Below are positions 22,885-30,510 of a stretch of DNA of 64,000 nucleotides, one piece after another; the stretch's first letter is position 1; the number at the start of each line of letters is the position of its first letter. The DNA comes from Thermus neutrinimicus. GTDB lineage: Bacteria; Deinococcota; Deinococci; Deinococcales; Thermaceae. The notes beneath the pieces were generated by a model. The model saw nothing but the letters and a program-made list of their open reading frames with translations. It was not told the origin of the DNA and ran no database searches. The stretch covers positions 38,364 through 102,363 of the forward strand of contig NZ_JAKTNU010000007.1 in the NCBI RefSeq assembly GCF_022760955.1. Reading direction: 5' to 3'. The position numbers and the translations under genes were made by a program.

Positions 22885-25803
22885 GTGGATCCCCTTTGGT
22901 ACAAGGATGCGGTCATCTACCAGCTCCACGTGCGCTCCTTCTTTGACGCCAACGACGACGGCTACGGGGACTTCGAGGGCCTAAGGCAAAAGCTTCCCTA
23001 CCTGGAGGCCTTGGGCGTGAATACCCTCTGGCTCATGCCCTTCTTCCAGTCCCCCCTGCGGGACGACGGGTACGACATCTCCGAGTATTACCAGATCCTG
23101 CCCGTCCACGGGACCCTGGAGGATTTCCGGCGTTTCCTGGACGAGGCCCACGAAAGGGGGATGCGGGTGATCGTGGAGCTGGTCCTCAACCACACCTCCA
23201 TCGACCACCCCTGGTTCCAGGAGGCCAGGAAGCCGGGTAGCCCCTTGCGGGACTTTTACGTGTGGAGCGATACCCCGGAGAAGTACCAGGGGGTAAGGGT
23301 CATCTTCCAGGACTTTGAGCCCAGCAACTGGACCTTTGACCCGGTGGCCGGGGCCTACTACTGGCACCGGTTTTACCACCACCAGCCCGACCTCAACTGG
23401 GATAACCCCCAGGTGGAAAGGGCCATGCACCAGGTGATGTTCTTTTGGGCCGACATGGGGGTGGACGGTTTCCGCTTGGACGCCATTCCCTACCTCTACG
23501 AGCGGGAGGGGACCAGTTGCGAGAACCTTCCCGAGACCATTGAGGCGGTGAAGCGCCTGCGCAAGGCCCTGGAGGAGCGCTATGGTCCCGGCAAGGTCCT
23601 TTTGGCCGAGGCCAACATGTGGCCGGAGGAGACCCTCCCCTATTTCGGGGAAGGGGATGGGGTGCACATGGCCTACAACTTCCCCCTGATGCCCCGGATT
23701 TTCCTGGCCCTGCGCCGGGAGGACCGGAAGCCCATCGAGGCCATGCTCCAGGAGACGGAGGGCATACCGGAGGCTGCCCAGTGGGCCCTTTTCCTGCGCA
23801 ACCACGACGAGCTGACCCTGGAGAAGGTTACGGAGGAGGAACGGGAATTCCTCTGGGAGGTCTATGCTCCCGACCCTCGGTACCGGATCAACCTGGGGAT
23901 CCGCCGCAGGCTCATGCCCCTTCTGGGTGGGGATAGGCGGCGCTTTGAGCTTCTTCACGCCCTCCTCTTCACCCTGAAGGGAAGTCCCATCCTCTACTAC
24001 GGGGACGAGATCGGCATGGGGGATAACCCTTTCCTGGGAGACCGCAACGGGGTAAGGACCCCCATGCAGTGGTCGGCGGACCGGAATGCGGGCTTTTCCC
24101 GCGCCCCCTACCATCGCCTCTTCCTGCCCCCGGTGAGCGAGGGACCTTACAGCTACCACTTTGTCAACGTGGAGGCCCAGCAGGAGAACCCCCACTCCCT
24201 CCTTAACTTCGTGCGCCGCTTCCTGGGCATCCGCAACCGGTACGCCAAGGTCTTCGGCCGGGGGGCTTTGCGCCTGTTGCCCGTGGCGAACCGGCGCATC
24301 CTGGCGTATGAGAGGGAGTTTGAGGGGGAGAGGATCCTGGTGGTGGCCAACCTCTCCCGCTACACCCAGGCCTTCGACCTGCCCCTGGAAGGATACGAGG
24401 GCCTGGTTCCGGTGGAGCTCTTCTCCCAACACCCTTTCCCGCCGGTGGAGGGGTGTTACCGCCTGGCCTTGGGGCCTCATGGCTTTGCCCTTTTCTCCCT
24501 AAGGCCCAAGGAGGAGATGGAGCGCCTCCACCTTCCCGACTGGGCATCACCCGGGGAGGAGGTGATGGAGGCCCTCGAGGACCTGCCCTCCGTGCCCCTT
24601 TCTGGTGGCGTGGAGAGCCTCTTTGTTGATACCTTGGTGGACGAAGGGGCCCGAGCCTCCTTCCTGAGCGCCCTGGGTAAGGTGCTGGGGGGGCGGGGTT
24701 GGCTGGCCTCGAGGCCTGGGAGGGTGGAGCTCAAGGACGCCCTTCGTTTCCAGAAGGATCCCCCCTTGTACCTCACCCTCTTGCGCCTCGAGGGGGAGGG
24801 GCTGGTTCAAGAGGTCTTCTTGCCCATTGCCCTGCGCCCGGAAAAGGAGGGGCCTGGGGTTTTTGCCCGGGTGCGGGGAGGGGGATACCTCATCGAGCTG
24901 TCTCAGGACCCCGGGTTTTACACCCTCCTCTTAAGGCGGCTGGCCCAGGGATTTGAGGGCCGAAGCCTCAGGGCCCACTACCGGGGCCGTCACAGGGGCC
25001 CAGTTCCTGAGGCCCTGGAACTCCTCCGCCCGGGTCTAGCGGCAGGGGAGGGGGTATGGCTCCAGGTGGGGTTGGTCCAGGACGGCGGACTGGACCGCAC
25101 GGAGCGGATTTTGCCCCACCTGGATCTTCCCTGGATCCTGAAGCCTGGGGGTGGGCTTTATTGGGAACGGGGCCGGGAGCGGCGGGTTCTTGCCCTCACC
25201 GGCACCCTCCCTTCCGGTCGGCCCCAGGAGGCCTTCGCCTACGCCCTAAGGCTGGCGGGGGAGGGCCTGGCCCGGCTACGGGACCACCCGGTTGGGGAAG
25301 GGGCCTCGGGCCTGATGGCGGATGCCCTCCGGGAGCTCGAGGCCCTGGCCCGGCTCCTGGGGGTGCGGCTTGCCCTTTTGCACCGGGCTTTGCGGGAAGC
25401 AGAGGGGGAGGGGGATGGGGTACCCCTCCTGAACCGCGGCCTGGGGGCTTTTGTGGAGGTGGAAGGGGAGGTTTTCCTTCTTGCCCTGGGAAGGGAAGCC
25501 AGGGGCCTACCCCTTTGGGACCTGGCCCGGCTGGCCTACGATTTGGAGCGGGCCCTTTATCTGGCCGCCGAGGAGGTCCCCGAGGCGATGGACTGGGTGG
25601 CCCTCGCTGCCGACTCCTTTGAGCAAGCCCTCCTCCAGGCCTACCAGGAGGCGGCCCAAGAGGTCTTAGAGGGTTTGGACCGGTTTCCCCAGATAATGCT
25701 GGACTTGGCCCAAGACCAGGCCTTGCGGGAGGAGAGGCTGAGCCGGCACAGGGTCCTTGAGCGTTGGCAGGCGAAGGCTAAGGAGTGGGGGGACGGATTC
25801 TGA
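22885..25803 (+). CDS. treS: Trehalose synthase (maltose alpha-D-glucosyltransferase)
   Basis: A GH13 enzyme that converts maltose to trehalose and back inside one active site. About 972 residues from GTG 22885 (giving VDPLWYKDAVIYQLH); GTG 22882 and TTG 22873 are possible. Catalytic pieces: nucleophile Asp in VDGFRLDAIPYL, acid/base Glu in LLAEANMW, and RNHDELTLEKV. The catalytic domain ends near residue 550. The remaining 420 residues are the long C-terminal extension typical of Thermus TreS, with maltokinase-like sequence features, and known to support heat stability. It gives the cell a second route to trehalose beside OtsA/OtsB. Confidence 0.95.
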   Translation: MDPLWYKDAVIYQLHVRSFFDANDDGYGDFEGLRQKLPYLEALGVNTLWLMPFFQSPLRDDGYDISEYYQILPVHGTLEDFRRFLDEAHERGMRVIVELVLNHTSIDHPWFQEARKPGSPLRDFYVWSDTPEKYQGVRVIFQDFEPSNWTFDPVAGAYYWHRFYHHQPDLNWDNPQVERAMHQVMFFWADMGVDGFRLDAIPYLYEREGTSCENLPETIEAVKRLRKALEERYGPGKVLLAEANMWPEETLPYFGEGDGVHMAYNFPLMPRIFLALRREDRKPIEAMLQETEGIPEAAQWALFLRNHDELTLEKVTEEEREFLWEVYAPDPRYRINLGIRRRLMPLLGGDRRRFELLHALLFTLKGSPILYYGDEIGMGDNPFLGDRNGVRTPMQWSADRNAGFSRAPYHRLFLPPVSEGPYSYHFVNVEAQQENPHSLLNFVRRFLGIRNRYAKVFGRGALRLLPVANRRILAYEREFEGERILVVANLSRYTQAFDLPLEGYEGLVPVELFSQHPFPPVEGCYRLALGPHGFALFSLRPKEEMERLHLPDWASPGEEVMEALEDLPSVPLSGGVESLFVDTLVDEGARASFLSALGKVLGGRGWLASRPGRVELKDALRFQKDPPLYLTLLRLEGEGLVQEVFLPIALRPEKEGPGVFARVRGGGYLIELSQDPGFYTLLLRRLAQGFEGRSLRAHYRGRHRGPVPEALELLRPGLAAGEGVWLQVGLVQDGGLDRTERILPHLDLPWILKPGGGLYWERGRERRVLALTGTLPSGRPQEAFAYALRLAGEGLARLRDHPVGEGASGLMADALRELEALARLLGVRLALLHRALREAEGEGDGVPLLNRGLGAFVEVEGEVFLLALGREARGLPLWDLARLAYDLERALYLAAEEVPEAMDWVALAADSFEQALLQAYQEAAQEVLEGLDRFPQIMLDLAQDQALREERLSRHRVLERWQAKAKEWGDGF

Positions 25804-25820
25804 GGGACCTATGGGGGAGC

Positions 25821-26030
25821 TTACGGTTTTACCTCCACTTCCCCCTTCTCCGCTTGGAACCCCACTTCCTTGTGGGTTCCGTCGCAGAAGGGCTTATTCC
25901 GGGAGTGGCCGCAGCGGCAAAGGGCCAGCTTGGCCCTCTCCAGGCGCCTTTCTTCCCCGTTGAGCCGGAAGGGGGTTCCCTCGGGCAGGTCCAACACGTA
26001 AGGCCCGTTTTCCCGGAAGCGGAGCTTCAT
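25821..26030 (-). CDS. CDGSH iron-sulfur domain protein
   Basis: 69 residues from ATG 26030 (KLRFRENGPYVLDLPEG). The cluster motif is CRCGHSRNKPFCDGTH, with three Cys and one His ligands for a [2Fe-2S] centre of the mitoNEET type. Likely a small redox or cluster-transfer protein in the cytoplasm. The start is supported by TATCCT six bases upstream. It converges on treS with 17 bases between the stops. Confidence 0.9.
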   Translation of the reverse strand: MKLRFRENGPYVLDLPEGTPFRLNGEERRLERAKLALCRCGHSRNKPFCDGTHKEVGFQAEKGEVEVKP

Positions 26031-26036
26031 GCCCTC

Positions 26037-26055
26037 AGGATACCGGGGGTAAAGT
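26037..26055. promoter_or_regulatory. Divergent leaderless promoters of the CDGSH gene and the 91-residue gene
   Basis: Minus strand TATCCT (26037-26042) is six bases from the CDGSH ATG. Plus strand TAAAGT (26050-26055) is six bases from ATG 26062. The two -10 elements are only seven bases apart, so both promoters probably cannot be occupied at once. Confidence 0.6.
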
Positions 26056-26061
26056 GGAGGT

Positions 26062-26337
26062 ATGCTCGGTCCGCAGTACGGAAGGGCGGACCTCGAGGTC
26101 CCCTTGAAGACGGTGAAGAACTTCCTCACGGGGAAGGCCCTGGCGCAGCCCGACTCCTACCAGAACCCCGCCTGCCCGGTGGTCTACCCCGGGGAGGAAG
26201 GCGGGTACACCCTGGAGGAGGTGCGTTTCCCCATCCACGGCAAGGGAGCCCCCTTTGTCTACTACGGCTTTGGCTGGCCCCGGGAGGGGTTGGCGGAGGC
26301 CTTGGGGCTGCGGGCGGAGGTGGCTAGGCTTGCCTGA
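26062..26337 (+). CDS. Hypothetical protein, 91 residues
   Basis: Family not recognised. Starts MLGPQYGRADLEVPLK and has a tyrosine- and proline-rich middle (SYQNPACPVVYPGEEGGYT, HGKGAPFVYYGFGWPREG). No membrane segment, no metal motif beyond one cysteine. ATG 26062 is preceded by TAAAGT at six bases. Its stop overlaps the likely TTG start of tilS-tadA, so it may be in an operon with that tRNA-modifying enzyme. Confidence 0.65.
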   Translation: MLGPQYGRADLEVPLKTVKNFLTGKALAQPDSYQNPACPVVYPGEEGGYTLEEVRFPIHGKGAPFVYYGFGWPREGLAEALGLRAEVARLA

Positions 26338-27874
26338 GGGCTTTTCCCAGGAACTGGAGGAGGCTTTCCAAGGGCGTCTGGCCCGGCTTGCCCCCCACGA
26401 CCCCTTGGTGCTGGCGGTCTCCGGGGGCGGGGATTCCGTGGCCCTGGCCCATTTGGTGAGGCGGGCGGGGCGGGAGGCGGTGGTGGCCCACCTGGACCAC
26501 GCCCTCCGCCCGGAAAGCGGGGAGGACCTCCTCTTCGTGAGGGCCCTGGCGGAAAGGCTTGGCTTTCCCTTTTACGCCGAGCGGGTGGAGGTGGCCGGGG
26601 TGGCCAGGGAAAGGGGGGAGAACCTGGAGGCAGTGGCCCGGGAGATCCGCTACGCCTTCCTGCACCGGGTGGCCAAGGAGGTGAAGGCCAAGGCCATCCT
26701 GACCGCCCACACCCTGGACGACCAGGCGGAAACGGTGCTCCTCAAGCTCCTCCAGGGCACGGCCCGGGGCCTGGGGATCCGGGAAAGGGAGGGGCTTGTG
26801 GTCCGGCCCCTTCTGGCCTTCCGCAGGGAGGAGTTAAGGGCGTACCTCCAGGCCCTGGGGGAAACGTGGCGGGAGGATCCCTCCAACCAGGACCTCTCCC
26901 GGGATCGCAACTACCTGAGGCTTAGGGTCTTCCCCCTTTTGCAGGAGCGGTTTCCCGGGGCCAAGGAGGCCCTTTCCCGCTTCGCCCGGGTGCGGATGGA
27001 GGAGGATGCCCACCTGGAGAGGGAGGCCAAGGCGCGCCTCCTGCCCGATCCCCGCTTCTTCGTGCCCGCCTACCGGGTGGCACCCCTTTTGGAGGCTCCT
27101 TTGGCCCTTAGGCGGAGGGCCTTGCGCTCTATCCTGGAAGCCCTGGACCTCCGGCCTGAGGCCCGGTTCATCGCCCTCTTGGAGGAGGCTTTAGGGGGTA
27201 GGGTGGCCACCCTGCCCGGCGGCTATACGGCTCGGCGCAAGGGGGGTACCCTTTTCCTCCTTCCCCCCGAGCCCAGGCTGCCCCTGCCCCCCGGGTTCCG
27301 CCGCCCCTTGCCAGGGGACCACCTGGCCATGCCCCACGGGAGAAAGCGCTTGGTGGACTTTTTGGCGGAAAAAGGGGTGCCCAAGGAGCTCAAGCCCCTT
27401 TGGCCGGTGAGGGCGGAGGGCAAGGAGGTGGTGGAGGTCCTGGGCCTTTACCCCCCTTCCCAGGAGGAAGGGTACATGGCCTTGGCCCTCGAGGAGGCCA
27501 GGCAGGCCTTCCAGGAGGGGGAGGTGCCGGTGGGGGCGGTCTTGGTGGTGGGGGGAAAGGTCTTTAGGGCCCACAACCGGGTGGAGGCCAGCCGGGACCC
27601 CACGGCCCACGCGGAGATGCTCCTCCTTAGGGAGGTGGGCAAGGAGGCCCGGGGAGGAAGGCTTTATGTGACCCTGGAGCCCTGTCGCATGTGCCACCAT
27701 GCCCTCAAGGAGGCGGGGGTGGAGGTGGTCTACGGGGTGGAGAACCTGAAGGAGGGGGCCTTAACCCGGTATGGCCAGGGGGAGGGCCTTAGGGGTGGCG
27801 TCCTGGAAGGGGAGTGTGCTAAGCTCCTAAAGGGTTTCTTTGCCCGGCTCAGGGAGGGGTGCCGGAGCGGTTGA
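26330..27874 (+). CDS. tRNA(Ile)-lysidine synthase TilS fused to tRNA adenosine deaminase TadA
   Basis: About 514 residues from TTG 26330, which has GGAGGTGG upstream and overlaps the previous stop. The TilS part (to about residue 375) has the PP-loop AVSGGGDSVAL and LTAHTLDDQAETVLL; it puts lysine on C34 of tRNA-Ile(CAU). The TadA part (about 380-510) has zinc ligands in DPTAHAEML and TLEPCRMCHHAL; it makes inosine 34 in tRNA-Arg(ACG). The two enzymes are usually separate genes. Both domains look complete. The stop codon (TGA) lies inside tRNA-Ser, 22 bases past its 5' end. Confidence 0.9.
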   Translation: MPEGFSQELEEAFQGRLARLAPHDPLVLAVSGGGDSVALAHLVRRAGREAVVAHLDHALRPESGEDLLFVRALAERLGFPFYAERVEVAGVARERGENLEAVAREIRYAFLHRVAKEVKAKAILTAHTLDDQAETVLLKLLQGTARGLGIREREGLVVRPLLAFRREELRAYLQALGETWREDPSNQDLSRDRNYLRLRVFPLLQERFPGAKEALSRFARVRMEEDAHLEREAKARLLPDPRFFVPAYRVAPLLEAPLALRRRALRSILEALDLRPEARFIALLEEALGGRVATLPGGYTARRKGGTLFLLPPEPRLPLPPGFRRPLPGDHLAMPHGRKRLVDFLAEKGVPKELKPLWPVRAEGKEVVEVLGLYPPSQEEGYMALALEEARQAFQEGEVPVGAVLVVGGKVFRAHNRVEASRDPTAHAEMLLLREVGKEARGGRLYVTLEPCRMCHHALKEAGVEVVYGVENLKEGALTRYGQGEGLRGGVLEGECAKLLKGFFARLREGCRSG

Positions 27875-27944
27875 ACGGGCCGGTCTCGAAAACCGGTAGG
27901 CCCCGCAAGGGGCCTCGCGGGTTCGAATCCCGCCCCCTCCGCCA
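27853..27944 (+). tRNA. tRNA-Ser (CGA)
   Basis: A 92-base class II tRNA. Acceptor GGAGGGG pairs with CCCCTCC, anticodon loop CTCGAAA between CCGGT and ACCGG (anticodon CGA), long variable arm GGCCCCGCAAGGGGCC, T-loop GGGTTCGAATCCC, encoded CCA. The D-loop sequence GGTTGA supplies the stop codon of tilS-tadA. No strong promoter is seen just upstream; TAAGCT at 27820-27825 is a weak candidate, so it may come from the tilS-tadA transcript. Confidence 0.96.
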
Positions 27945-27967
27945 AAAGCGGCCTTAGGGCCGCTTTT
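27944..27967. terminator. Bidirectional terminator between tRNA-Ser and the YkgJ gene
   Basis: AAAAGCGGCC (27944-27953) and GGCCGCTTTT (27958-27967) are perfect inverted repeats with a 4-base loop, giving a GC stem followed by four T on both strands. It begins at the last base of the tRNA. Confidence 0.85.
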
Positions 27968-28574
27968 ATGCCACCTGGAACCCCCACCGTCCTCCCAGGA
28001 TCCCCAGTTCCTGCAAAAGGGCTTCCGCTTCCTCCTTTTCCCGGGGGAACCCGGAAAGAAGCAGGTACAAAAGGCTGGCGAGCTCCCCTAGGACCAGGAA
28101 GCCGTACCGCCTTTTTTCCTCCTCCCAAACCCTTTCCATGCGTAGGCGGGCCATGCGCCAGGGGGCGGAGAGGAAATGGCCTTTTCGCAAGCCCGCCTCG
28201 GGTTCGCAGAGCCTGGGGTCGCCTTGGGTGAGAAGCCCCCGGCAGGCCAGGGGGCGCCAGGGATAGACGCCGCAGAGGCCCTCTTCCAGAAGAGGGCAGG
28301 GGGTGCGGCTTAGGAAAAAGCGGCTTGGGAAACGGGGGTCGTCCTTGCCCTCCCTGAGAAGGGCAAGCCGCCTGGGGCCTTCCCCTAGGAGCCGGGACCT
28401 CTGGGGCCCGGTGAGATGGGGAAGGAGGGCTTCGCCCTCCAATCGGGAAAGGGTTACCAGGCCAAAGCAACAGGCAGCACACCCCGCCCGGCAGGAGGGC
28501 CGAACCCCCTTTTGGGCCAAGTAGTCGGCCAGATCAGCCTCGAGGGCCAGCCAATGGGCTTCCGCCGGATTCAT
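27966..28574 (-). CDS. YkgJ-type cysteine-cluster protein
   Basis: 202 residues. The YkgJ (zinc or iron chelating) pattern is clear: CRAGCAACC at about residues 28-36 and CPLLEEGLCGVYPWRPLACR at about 93-112. Proteins of this family bind a metal through these cysteines; their function is largely unknown. The stop codon overlaps the arm of the shared terminator. No -10 of the leaderless type is obvious before the ATG at 28574. Confidence 0.85.
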   Translation of the reverse strand: MNPAEAHWLALEADLADYLAQKGVRPSCRAGCAACCFGLVTLSRLEGEALLPHLTGPQRSRLLGEGPRRLALLREGKDDPRFPSRFFLSRTPCPLLEEGLCGVYPWRPLACRGLLTQGDPRLCEPEAGLRKGHFLSAPWRMARLRMERVWEEEKRRYGFLVLGELASLLYLLLSGFPREKEEAEALLQELGILGGRWGFQVA

Positions 28575-28714
28575 GGCCGTTTTCGGTAGAGGCCTCGCCG
28601 GGGGTCAAAGGGGCAGGCCCTCACCGCCACCTGGGGGCAGTGGCGCCGGAGCGGGGCCACCGGGAGCAAAGCGAGGAGAAGGCCCAAGCCGTCCACAGGG
28701 GTTATACTATACCC

Positions 28715-29212
28715 ATGCCGGATCCCGCACCTTTCCTGGAAGCCTTGGAGCCTGGTGTTTCCCCGGGGGTTTCCGCCTGGATCAAGGGGCTTAAGGAGGT
28801 AGAGGCTCACCTCCATCGCTGGGCTTTCGACCTTTCCGAGGAGGGCTTTTGGTGGCGGCCCAAGGAGGGGCTGAACCCCATCGGGGGGCTGGTGCGCCAC
28901 ATCACGGGAAGCTCCTTGCGGCTCCTTTCCTACGCCTTCCCCCAGGAGCTTCCCCACTGGGCCAAAAGGGGGCGGGAGTGGGAGCTTCAGGGGGAGCCCG
29001 AGGCCAAGGAAGCGGTGCAGGCCCGGTTCCAGGAGGCTTGGGCGCGGCTTTTGTCCGCTTTCCGCGGTTTGCGGGAGGAGGACCTTGCCCAGGAGGTTCC
29101 CGTGGGAACCCAGGGCTTGCGGGCCCCTAGGGCGCACATCCTCCACCACCTGGTGGAGCACGCCCAGCACCACGCGGGGCAGATCATCTACGCCCGCAAG
29201 CTCCTGGGCTGA
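28715..29212 (+). CDS. DinB-like protein
   Basis: 165 residues from ATG 28715, six bases after TATACT. Four-helix DinB/YfiT-type protein: a first histidine in GLVRHITG and a pair in HHLVEHAQHHAGQI fit the metal-binding His triad. Related proteins include thiol transferases that use bacillithiol or mycothiol, and DNA-damage-inducible proteins of unknown role. The precise activity cannot be told. Confidence 0.82.
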   Translation: MPDPAPFLEALEPGVSPGVSAWIKGLKEVEAHLHRWAFDLSEEGFWWRPKEGLNPIGGLVRHITGSSLRLLSYAFPQELPHWAKRGREWELQGEPEAKEAVQARFQEAWARLLSAFRGLREEDLAQEVPVGTQGLRAPRAHILHHLVEHAQHHAGQIIYARKLLG

Positions 29213-29250
29213 GGACTCCTGTCCCTGGGGGATGGCCGTAAGATGTTTCC

Positions 29251-29646
29251 ATGGAACGCGTTGGCCTGCGCGCCTCTCCTAGGCTTACCCTCGAGGCCCT
29301 CAAGGAAGCCCTCAAGGGCGTGCGCTTCCCCGAGGCTAAGGTCTACCTCATCACCGACTGGCAGGACCGCCGGCGCCTGGCCCGGTACGCCCTTTTGATC
29401 CACGGGGGCAAGAAGGACCTCCTCACCCCCGATGCCTTCGGCCCCGCCTTTCCGGGAGGGGAGGAGGCCCTTTCGGAGCTGGTGGGCCTTTTGCTGGAGC
29501 TTGGGGCCAGGAAGTTCTACGAGGCGGTGGTCTCCCCGGGGGAGCTTTCGGGCCTTTTGCACCTGGTACCTGAGGAGCTCCTAAGGCGGATCAACGCCAT
29601 CGCCAACCCCACCGACCCCGGGATTTACCTGAAAAGGGCGGCTTAG
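29251..29646 (+). CDS. Hypothetical protein, 131 residues
   Basis: Not recognised. It starts MERVGLRASPRLTLEALKEAL and looks like a small soluble alpha/beta protein (VYLITDWQDRRRLARYALLIHGG in the middle, helical end). ATG 29251 is preceded by TAAGAT at six bases, so expression as a leaderless message is likely. Its TAG stop interlocks with the stop of the convergent HMG-CoA lyase gene. Confidence 0.65.
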   Translation: MERVGLRASPRLTLEALKEALKGVRFPEAKVYLITDWQDRRRLARYALLIHGGKKDLLTPDAFGPAFPGGEEALSELVGLLLELGARKFYEAVVSPGELSGLLHLVPEELLRRINAIANPTDPGIYLKRAA

Positions 29647-30506
29647 CCGTAGAGGAGCTTAAGCCGGGCAGCCTCCCCTGCAAGGTCGGGGAGGGCCTTT
29701 AGGTCTACCCCCGTGGTGTAGCCTCTCTCCTCCAGGTAGGGAAGCACCCTTTCCGTGGGTAGGTTGCCCACCAGCTCATCCCCGGCAAAGGGGCAGCCCC
29801 CCACCCCGGCCAAGGCGCCTTCCAACCAGAGGATGCCGGATGCAAGCACCGCTTCCACCTTGGCCAAAACCCCTTCCGGGCGGGCGTGGAGATGGGCGCC
29901 CAGGCCCTCGGGGCCGAAGCGGGCCACAGCCTCCCTCAGCACCTCCTGGATGCGGCCTGCCTCCGCCACCCCGTAGGTGTCCGCCAGGGCGATCTCCTTG
30001 ACCCCAAGGTCCCGTAGCCGGGCGATATCCTCCAAAACCCCCTCCACGCTCCAGGGGTCCCCGTAGGGATTGCCGAAGGCCATGGAGAGGTAGACCACCA
30101 GGCCAAGCCTTCCCTTCGTGGCCTCCACCATGGCCTCCACCAGGGGCCAGGATTCCTCCCGGGAGCGGTTGGTGTTTTTTCTCTGGAAAGTCTCCGATAG
30201 GGAAAAAGGGTAGCCGATGGCCGTGAGGTTCGGGGCCCTAAGGGCCCTTTCCAGGCCCTTTTCGTTGGCCACGATGGCCAGATAGGTGCGGCCTTGGGGT
30301 GGAGGCAAAGCGGCCAAAACCTCCTCGGCATCCGCCATCTGGGGCACCCACTTGGGGGAGACAAAGCTGGTGAGGTCCAGGTGGCGGAAGCCAGCTTCCA
30401 GGAGCCGGTTTAAAAAAGCCGCCTTTTCCTGGGTGGGGATGAAGCGGCGGAAGCCCTGCCAGGCATCCCGGGGGCATTCCACGTAGCGGACGGGGAGCTT
30501 GGCCAT
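29643..30506 (-). CDS. Hydroxymethylglutaryl-CoA lyase
   Basis: 287 residues, DRE-TIM family. The usual C-terminal loop motif GVGGCPFAGDELVGN is present, with the catalytic cysteine, and metal-site sequences HLHARPEG and DTYGVA. The N-terminal start differs a little from the usual DGLQNE form (PVRYVECPRDAWQGF), which could weaken the aldolase-type Arg/Asp site. It cleaves HMG-CoA to acetyl-CoA and acetoacetate in leucine breakdown. It follows a carboxyl transferase by 4 bases, which supports this pathway. Confidence 0.85.
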   Translation of the reverse strand: MAKLPVRYVECPRDAWQGFRRFIPTQEKAAFLNRLLEAGFRHLDLTSFVSPKWVPQMADAEEVLAALPPPQGRTYLAIVANEKGLERALRAPNLTAIGYPFSLSETFQRKNTNRSREESWPLVEAMVEATKGRLGLVVYLSMAFGNPYGDPWSVEGVLEDIARLRDLGVKEIALADTYGVAEAGRIQEVLREAVARFGPEGLGAHLHARPEGVLAKVEAVLASGILWLEGALAGVGGCPFAGDELVGNLPTERVLPYLEERGYTTGVDLKALPDLAGEAARLKLLYG

Positions 30507-30510
30507 GGCG

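Noticed and set aside
22981..24480. Long open frame (499 codons) on the minus strand opposite treS
   Set aside because: It is antisense to the catalytic domain of a clearly real TreS and shows only histidine/valine/glycine-rich composition.
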